Source: Streptomyces niveus
GTDB taxonomy: Bacteria; Actinomycetota; Actinomycetes; Streptomycetales; Streptomycetaceae
Direction: 5' to 3'
Assembly: GCF_002009175.1 (NCBI RefSeq)
Contig: NZ_CP018047.1
Span: 4,712,001-4,776,000, forward strand
DNA: 64,000 bases
This document shows, piece by piece, positions 58,786-64,000 of this stretch. Position numbers and translations under genes: made by a program. The notes beneath the pieces are model-generated. The model saw only the letters and a list, made by a program, of their open reading frames with translations, had not been told where the DNA came from and made no database searches. Position 1 is the first letter of the stretch; every line of letters starts with the position of its first letter.

Positions 58786-60342
58786 TCAGCCGCCCGGCAT
58801 GGGCGTGCCGCCCTGGAGGCGTTCGAGGTCCGAGGCCCGTACCTGGATCACGAACACCGCGATCACGGCCGACACGGCGGCGAACACGGCCGCCACGATG
58901 AACGCGTTCGACACACCGTGGGCCAGCACCTCGTCGCTCCACGGTTTCGGCAGCGAACCCGTCTTCTGGAACGTCATCTTCTGGGCCGGGGTCGCGTGCG
59001 CCAGGAAGTCCGGGACCTGGCTCTTCGCCTCGTCCTTGCTGGCGGTACCGAACACCGTCACCAGGATGGACAGCCCCAGCGAACCGCCCACCTGCTGCGT
59101 CGCGTTGAAAACACCGGAGGCCGCGCCGGCCTCCTCCTGCTCGACACCCGAGAGCGCCATCAGGGTCAGTGACACGAACTGGAATCCCATACCGAGGCCG
59201 AAGATCAGCATCGGCCCCAGCACGCTGCCCAGATAGGTGCTGTTCACGTTCGTCAGCGTCAGCCACGCGAGACCCCCGGTGGCCAGGAGCGCGCCGGAAA
59301 CCATGAACGGTTTGGGACCCCAGCGCGGCAGCAGCTGCGAGGCGATGCCCGCACCGACGGCGATGATCACACTCACCGGGAGAAAGGCGAGACCGGCCCG
59401 GAGCGGGCTGAAGTTGAGGACTTCCTGCACGAAGAGCGTCAGGAAGAAGAACATGCCGAACAGCGCCGCGGCCAGGCTCAGCATCATCCCGTAGACACCC
59501 GCGCGGTTGCGGTCACGGAACATCCACAGCGGGGTGATCGGCTGCCGCGAACGCCGCTCGATGACGATGAAGAGGGCCAGCAGCACCACAGCGGCTGCGA
59601 AGGACCCGAGCGTCAGGCCGTTGGTCCAGCCCTCCTCGGAGGCCCGGATGAAGCCGTAGACCAGACACACCATGCCAAGTGTCGCGGTGAGTGCGCCGAT
59701 GACGTCGAAGTGACCGGGGCGCGGCTCGGACTCCTTGATGAAGCGGGGCGTCAGGGCGATGATCACCAGCCCGATCGGCGCGTTGACGAAGAAGATCCAC
59801 CGCCAGTCCAGCCACTCCACCAGGATGCCGCCGGCCAGCAGCCCGATCGCGCTGCCGCCCGCCGAGACCGCCGCGAACACGCCGAACGCCCGGTTGCGCG
59901 CGGGCCCTTCACGGAACGTGGTGGTGATCAGCGACAGCGACGTCGGGGAGGCGATCGCGCCGCCGACGCCCTGGATGGCACGGGCCGCAAGCAGTTGCCA
60001 CGACTCCTGCGCGAAACCGCAGAGCAGGGAGGCGACCGCGAAGAGCGCAACGCCGAACATGAACACCCTGCGCCGTCCGAGGACATCGCCGAGACGGCCG
60101 CCGAGCAGCAGCAGACCGCCGAAGGTGAGGGTGTAGGCGTTGACCACCCACGACAGGTTCTGTGTCGAGAAGTCGAGCGCGCTCTGGATGTGCGGGAGCG
60201 CGATGTTCACGATGGTGATGTCGAGGACCACCATCAGCTGGCAGGAAGCGATGATGGCCAGCGCGATTCCGTTGCCGCGGTCCCCGTCGGGGGCGGCGGC
60301 ACTCTTGGTGGTGGTCGGCGGCGTGTCCTGTGAATCAGTCAT
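58786..60342 (-). CDS. MFS transporter, DHA2 family (14 TM)
   Basis: 518 aa from the ATG giving MTDSQDTPPTTTK. 14 membrane helices. Signature segments: LMVVLDITIVNIALPHIQ (motif D1), GGRLGDVLGRRRVF (motif A), RAIQGVGGAIASPTSLSLI and the motif C-like GGSAIGLLAGGILVEWLDWRWIFFVNAPIG. Drug:H+ antiporter-2 type exporters. It is convergent with the phosphotransferase gene, only 4 nt apart. Confidence 0.94.
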   Translation of the reverse strand: MTDSQDTPPTTTKSAAAPDGDRGNGIALAIIASCQLMVVLDITIVNIALPHIQSALDFSTQNLSWVVNAYTLTFGGLLLLGGRLGDVLGRRRVFMFGVALFAVASLLCGFAQESWQLLAARAIQGVGGAIASPTSLSLITTTFREGPARNRAFGVFAAVSAGGSAIGLLAGGILVEWLDWRWIFFVNAPIGLVIIALTPRFIKESEPRPGHFDVIGALTATLGMVCLVYGFIRASEEGWTNGLTLGSFAAAVVLLALFIVIERRSRQPITPLWMFRDRNRAGVYGMMLSLAAALFGMFFFLTLFVQEVLNFSPLRAGLAFLPVSVIIAVGAGIASQLLPRWGPKPFMVSGALLATGGLAWLTLTNVNSTYLGSVLGPMLIFGLGMGFQFVSLTLMALSGVEQEEAGAASGVFNATQQVGGSLGLSILVTVFGTASKDEAKSQVPDFLAHATPAQKMTFQKTGSLPKPWSDEVLAHGVSNAFIVAAVFAAVSAVIAVFVIQVRASDLERLQGGTPMPGG

Positions 60343-60498
60343 AGGTGTGGGGTGGTGGAACGGGGTGGTGCGCACCCTCGGACAGGGAGCGCCGTCGTTC
60401 ACCGGATTTGACTCTAAGTGGGGCGAACCGGACCCGCGACTCGGCCGCGACCGGCGCGACCTGGCGGGGAACGGGCGGGGGAACAGGCGGGGGAACGG

Positions 60499-62301
60499 TC
60501 ATCGAGGGGGCTCGGGGGTGTCGTCGGCCGGAGGCTGTTGAGTGTCGGTGTCGGTGTCGGTGTGGGCAGCGTCGTGTTCGGCGAGGGCGCGGTCCACGAA
60601 GGCCGGGGCGGAGCCCGTGTATCCGGCCGGGTCGGTGAGAGCGCGCATCCGCTCCTCACCGATCAGCTCCGCGACCGCCGGATCGGTCTCCGTCAGCGCC
60701 TGCGCGAGCGGGATGCCGGCGCGTGTCGCGAGCCGTTCGGCTGCGCCGAGCAGTTCCTTCGCCCGTGTCCGGCCGACGGCGGCTGCCAGAGCCGTCGCGA
60801 GCCGTCCGGCGGCGAGCACCCCGTGGGTGAGGGCGAGGTTGTCGCGCATCCGGTCGGGGAAGACGCGCAGGCCGTGGGTGAGTTCGGCGGCGTCGCGCGC
60901 GGCTCCGCCGGTCAGCCGCAGCAGCTCGCGCAGCGGCTGCCACTCTGCCTGCCAGGGACCCGCGGGACGTTCGTCCTCGGCGACGAGCGCGCCCAGCAGT
61001 ACGGAGGCGAGTGCGGGAGCCTGTCGCGCGGCGGCGGCGATCAGGGCGGCCCGCACCGGGGTCCGCCGGTGCGGCGGCGTGGCCGCACCGCCGCCGCGCG
61101 CCTCGGCGACCTCGCCGATCTCGGTCCGGGACAGCACGAGCACGTCGGCGGCCACCTTCCCGAGCGCGCCCGCGGTGAAGGCGAGGGCCGAGCCCAGATC
61201 CGCGACGGGAGTACGCAGGGTGTGCCACGGCAGCGTCGGTTCGGCGAGACGCAGCCGGTCGGCGTACGCGGCGAGGAGACGCACGCCGGTGTCGGTGTCG
61301 GGTCCTTCGCCGGTGGTGGTGCCGGTGGCGGCGGTGCCGGCTTCGGTGTCGGCCGCCGTGCCGCTGCCGGGTGCGCCCCGGCTCTCCGTCGCGGCCTCGG
61401 CCGAGTGGTTGGGGGCCGCGCCCGTCAGGTCGTAGACCGGCTCGTCCGGCGCGGGGTCGATCCCCGGACCGGGCTCGGAGTCCGGCTCCGGGACGGGGTC
61501 GGTGGCGGGCGGGTAGTCGGGCAGCGGCTCGGGAGGGCTGTCCATGGTGGTGTCGAGTGGGCCCGTCAGGTCGTACACGGGCTCGCAGGACGCGGCCGTG
61601 GAGGTCCTGCCCGGTGTCCCGTCCACCGTGACGTCGTCCGGCGCGAAGGCCGCCAACGTACCTGCCTCGCCGCCCAGTTGGGCCGGGAGCCGGACCGCCG
61701 CCAACCGGGTGCGGGCGGCCCGTACCGACGAGAGCCAGCCCGCCGCCTTCAGCCCGAACGTCGTCGGGGCCCCGTGCTGGGTGAGGGTGCGCCCCGCCGC
61801 CGGGGTCGTGCGGTGGGCCTTGGCGAGGGCGGCGAGCGCGTCGGCCGTACGGTCCAGGTCCGCCAGGATCGCGGGCACCGTACGGGCGGCGACCAGCATC
61901 ATCGCCGTGTCCACGATGTCCTGGCTGGTCGCGCCCCGGTGCACGTACTGCGCGGTGTCCGCGTCCCTGCCCGCCCTCGTGTCCTCGTCGTCCACCGCCG
62001 CCGTCAGATCCGCCACCAGCGGGGTGACCGGATCGCCCGCTGAGCGCGCCCGCAGCGCCACGTCCCGTACGTCGAACCGCTCGACCGTCGCGGCGATCGC
62101 CGTGATCGCGTCGGCCGCCGCCTCCGGCGCGAGACCGACCGCGGCCTGCGCGTGGACCAGCGCCGCCTCGGCGTCGAGCATCGCCCGGAGGAACGCGGCG
62201 TCGCCGGTCGCCGCCTCGGCGGCGGATCCCGCGCGGCCGGGCGAGAGCAGCCCGGCGTCGTCGGTGTCGGGGTGGTCGTCGGTGCGGTCGTCGGAAGTCA
62301 A
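60499..62301 (-). CDS. PcaB-like lyase-family protein with altered active site
   Basis: 600 aa from the TTG at 62301 (GAGGAG 10 nt upstream); normal 3-carboxymuconate cycloisomerases are ~450. Fumarase/aspartase-superfamily features remain: VHRGATSQDIVDTAMMLVAA, LTQHGAPTTFGLKAAGWL, LGGEAGTLAAF, EIGEVAE and LVAEDERPAGPWQAEWQPLRELLRLTGGAA. The superfamily signature SSxMPxKxNP is replaced by AATPPHRRTP (residues 406-415). A Pro/Glu/Asp-rich insert of about 110 residues with two EPVYDLTG copies interrupts the middle. Probably not an active cycloisomerase; no other pca genes are near. Confidence 0.8.
   Translation of the reverse strand: MTSDDRTDDHPDTDDAGLLSPGRAGSAAEAATGDAAFLRAMLDAEAALVHAQAAVGLAPEAAADAITAIAATVERFDVRDVALRARSAGDPVTPLVADLTAAVDDEDTRAGRDADTAQYVHRGATSQDIVDTAMMLVAARTVPAILADLDRTADALAALAKAHRTTPAAGRTLTQHGAPTTFGLKAAGWLSSVRAARTRLAAVRLPAQLGGEAGTLAAFAPDDVTVDGTPGRTSTAASCEPVYDLTGPLDTTMDSPPEPLPDYPPATDPVPEPDSEPGPGIDPAPDEPVYDLTGAAPNHSAEAATESRGAPGSGTAADTEAGTAATGTTTGEGPDTDTGVRLLAAYADRLRLAEPTLPWHTLRTPVADLGSALAFTAGALGKVAADVLVLSRTEIGEVAEARGGGAATPPHRRTPVRAALIAAAARQAPALASVLLGALVAEDERPAGPWQAEWQPLRELLRLTGGAARDAAELTHGLRVFPDRMRDNLALTHGVLAAGRLATALAAAVGRTRAKELLGAAERLATRAGIPLAQALTETDPAVAELIGEERMRALTDPAGYTGSAPAFVDRALAEHDAAHTDTDTDTQQPPADDTPEPPR
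61420..61585 (-). repeat. Direct repeat inside the PcaB-like insert
   Basis: A 25-bp element reading GCCCGTCAGGTCGTA (plus strand) followed by a short variable part and GGCTCG occurs at 61420-61444 and 61561-61585, 141 bp (47 codons) apart. It encodes EPVYDLTG twice in the insert. Confidence 0.75.
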
Positions 62302-62448
62302 GGAAGACCGTCTCCTCGGTACGTGCCGGGCGTGGGCCCGGCCTGCTGGTACCAAGGTCTCCCGCCGGTCCGTACCGGGCGAGGCGAGCGGGCGGCCGGC
62401 GAACCGTTCCGGCCGCCGCCGACGGGCGAAGGGCGGTGGATGTTTAAC

Positions 62449-62463
62449 ACCCTTTAACAGGGT
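62449..62463. promoter_or_regulatory. ACCCT-N5-AGGGT dyad in divergent promoter region
   Basis: ACCCT-TTAAC-AGGGT sits in the 284-bp region between the divergent PcaB-like gene (start 62301) and the flavoprotein gene (start 62586), within a local AT-rich stretch TGTTTAACACCCTTTAACAG. It may be an operator. No regulator gene is adjacent. Confidence 0.35.
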
Positions 62464-62585
62464 CTGGGTAAGGGACCGATTGAGTGAATGAACCCTGCGC
62501 GAGCAGGGATCGGACCGGAGACGGTCGGGAAGTGAGCCGTAATGAAGATCGAGACCATTCGGGGGCGTAGGGTCGGCGAACGGCG

Positions 62586-63914
62586 GTGACTGGTATACGT
62601 GGAACGGACGGAACACTCCGTCATATCGCCGTCGTCGGCACATCTCTGGCGGGCGTGCGCTCAGCCGAGGCGCTGCGCCGACTGGGCTTCGAAGACCGGC
62701 TCACCCTGATCGGCAGGGACACCGACTTTCCGCCCTACGACCGTCCTCCGCCCTCCCAGTCGGTTCTGACCGGAGGGGACGTGGACGGCTACCGGCTGCT
62801 GGTGGCGCCGGACCTCGACGCCGAACTGATGATGAACACGACGGCTGAAGGGCTCACCCTCCGCAGCACATCCGCGGTCGGCAGCACGTCTGCGGGCAGC
62901 GTCGGCACCGGTGGCACCGGTGGCACGCTACGACTGTCCGCCGGCCGGACGCTGGACTTCGACGGGCTGGTCATCGCGACCGGCGCCGAGGCCCGGCAAC
63001 CCGCTCCCCTCAGGAGCGGGCACCCGGACGTGTTCGTCCTGCGTACCTTCGAGGACTCGCTGGCGCTGCGCGCCGCCCTCCTCGCCGGACCACGGGTGGC
63101 CGTGATCGGCGCCGGATTCGTCGGCTGCGCGGTCGCCTCGCACTGCCGGGCCCTCGGGCTCGACGTCACCGTCATCGAGGAGGGCCCCGGTCCGCTGGGG
63201 CGCGTCCTCGGTACGGCCATGGGACGGGAGCTGGCCGGTCTGCACCGCGACCACGGCACGGTCGTGAAGACCGGCGCCTCGGTCGCCGGGCTACACCCCG
63301 ACGGGGTCGAGCTGGCCGACGGCACCCGCGTACCGGCCGATGTGGTGGTCGTCGCGGTGGGCCGCGCGCCGCGCACCGAGTGGCTGCGCGGGAGCGGCCT
63401 CGACGTGGAGGACGGGGTGCTGCTGGACGCGACATGCGCGGCGGCGGGTGCCTCGCGAGTCGTCGCGGCCGGTGATGTGGCCCGCTGGTTCAACCCGCTG
63501 TTCGGCGCTGTGATGCGCGTCGGGCGGCGCGGCGACACGGTGGAGCAGGCCGCGGCGGCGGCCGACACCCTGCTCGCGGACGGCGAGAACGCGGTCCCCT
63601 TCGAATCCGTGCCGTACTTCCGGTCGGAGCAGTACGGGACCACGATCCAGTTCGTCGGGCGCGGGAACGGAGTCCCGCACGTCGTCGCCGGGACGCTCGC
63701 CGAGCGCCAGTTCGTCGCCGTCTACACCGACGGTCAGCACATCACCGGCGCGCTCTGTGTGAACAGGCCGTCCCAGCTCATCCGCTTCCGGCGGATGGTG
63801 GCGGCGCGTGCGCCCGCGGATCTGGTCCTCACGCCGGAGGGCGGTCAAGTCGGCACTCTGGCTGGGAACTTGACCGCCTACGAAGCGGCTACGGCCTTTC
63901 CTCAGACCGCATGA
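62586..63914 (+). CDS. FAD-dependent ferredoxin reductase-type oxidoreductase
   Basis: 442 aa, GTG start. FAD site HIAVVGTSLAGVRSAEALRRLG, LIGRDTDFPPYDRPPPSQSVL, ATGAEAR, NAD site VAVIGAGFVGCAVASHCRALG, VAVGRAPRTEWL, AAGDVARWFNPL and a C-terminal reductase domain (VPYFRSEQYGTTIQFVGRG). Matches the BphA4/RhodA group that reduces ferredoxins for oxygenases or P450s. No oxygenase neighbour is in the window; the P450 at 8.6-9.8 kb is too distant to infer pairing. Confidence 0.92.
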   Translation: MTGIRGTDGTLRHIAVVGTSLAGVRSAEALRRLGFEDRLTLIGRDTDFPPYDRPPPSQSVLTGGDVDGYRLLVAPDLDAELMMNTTAEGLTLRSTSAVGSTSAGSVGTGGTGGTLRLSAGRTLDFDGLVIATGAEARQPAPLRSGHPDVFVLRTFEDSLALRAALLAGPRVAVIGAGFVGCAVASHCRALGLDVTVIEEGPGPLGRVLGTAMGRELAGLHRDHGTVVKTGASVAGLHPDGVELADGTRVPADVVVVAVGRAPRTEWLRGSGLDVEDGVLLDATCAAAGASRVVAAGDVARWFNPLFGAVMRVGRRGDTVEQAAAAADTLLADGENAVPFESVPYFRSEQYGTTIQFVGRGNGVPHVVAGTLAERQFVAVYTDGQHITGALCVNRPSQLIRFRRMVAARAPADLVLTPEGGQVGTLAGNLTAYEAATAFPQTA

Positions 63915-63942
63915 CGTACCGCATGACGTACCGCATGACGTG
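63909..63942 (+). repeat. 12-bp tandem repeat across the flavoprotein stop codon
   Basis: GCATGACGTACC twice in tandem (63909, 63921) and a third partial copy GCATGACGT at 63933. The TGA stop of the gene lies in the first copy. Confidence 0.85.
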
Positions 63943-64000
63943 TTGTCGGACGAAAACCGTAGGCCGGGCGGACTCCGGGCCGTTCGTAGGTCACGCCGCC

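Noticed and set aside
60499..62301. Functional pcaB of the protocatechuate pathway
   Set aside because: Catalytic loop altered, ~110-residue insert, and no pcaG/H/D/I/J neighbours.

Overview
The window is high-GC actinobacterial DNA and almost certainly comes from a Streptomyces chromosome. It carries chaplins, rodlins, an SsgA-like protein, SepX/GlpR and a DUF397/XRE-DUF5753 regulator pair, all hallmarks of filamentous sporulating actinomycetes. It also shows frequent GTG/TTG starts and 4-nt stop/start overlaps. Most genes look like core chromosome. I see no insertion sequence, integrase, CRISPR array, rRNA or replication origin.

Layout. (1) 1-3.6 kb: the 3' end of a MoeA-like gene (probably Glp), moaC, a mogA/moaB gene, a GNAT acetyltransferase and sepX/glpR, followed by tRNA-Ala(CGC) and its terminator. 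(2) 3.8-11.6 kb: scattered metabolic genes: a secreted PQQ-type sugar dehydrogenase, a DUF998 membrane protein, a short-chain fatty-acid transporter, a winged-helix protein, a cytochrome P450, small hypothetical proteins and a VKOR-type disulfide enzyme. (3) 11.6-32.8 kb: an aerial-surface locus. Two small secreted proteins and two short chaplins come first. A long set of exopolysaccharide (EPS) genes follows: glycosyltransferases, polyprenyl glycosylphosphotransferase, O-antigen ligase/polymerase, MurJ-type flippase, polysaccharide deacetylase, Wzz-like protein, FemAB/CelD-like acyltransferase, GH26-like hydrolase, ATP-grasp enzyme and flavoenzyme. Then come a sortase-anchored double chaplin, another short chaplin and three rodlins. 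Several chaplin and rodlin genes have upstream hexamer pairs spaced by 16 nt that fit the sigma-BldN promoter form.

(4) 32.8-51.7 kb: exodeoxyribonuclease III; a MerR regulator divergent from a BVMO / alpha-beta hydrolase / SDR operon similar in layout to mycobacterial mymA-lipR-sadH; a tricorn-type protease; a TetR regulator with two palindromic operators and an MMPL transporter; an SsgA-like protein; a CbiM-Q-O nickel/cobalt ECF transporter behind a Nur-like palindrome; and a serine hydrolase, an SDR and an alpha/beta hydrolase. (5) 51.7-57.8 kb: an accessory-looking block. A DUF397/XRE-DUF5753 pair is divergent from a resolvase-like protein, an RsbW-like ATP-binding protein, a small two-TM protein and a 1136-aa NACHT NTPase with about 13 C-terminal helical repeats. 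(6) 57.8-64 kb: a phosphotransferase, a DHA2-type MFS exporter, a PcaB-like protein whose catalytic signature is replaced, and a ferredoxin-reductase-type flavoprotein.

The strongest candidate for an undescribed system is the two-TM protein plus NACHT pair. The C-terminus of the small membrane protein and the N-terminus of the NACHT protein share a short Gly/Ala/Asn-rich motif, the arrangement expected when an NLR-like receptor templates a membrane-active partner. Its recognition repeats include three nearly identical 102-bp units, a sign of recent expansion or recombination. The second theme is the single block that joins EPS synthesis to chaplin/rodlin coat proteins.
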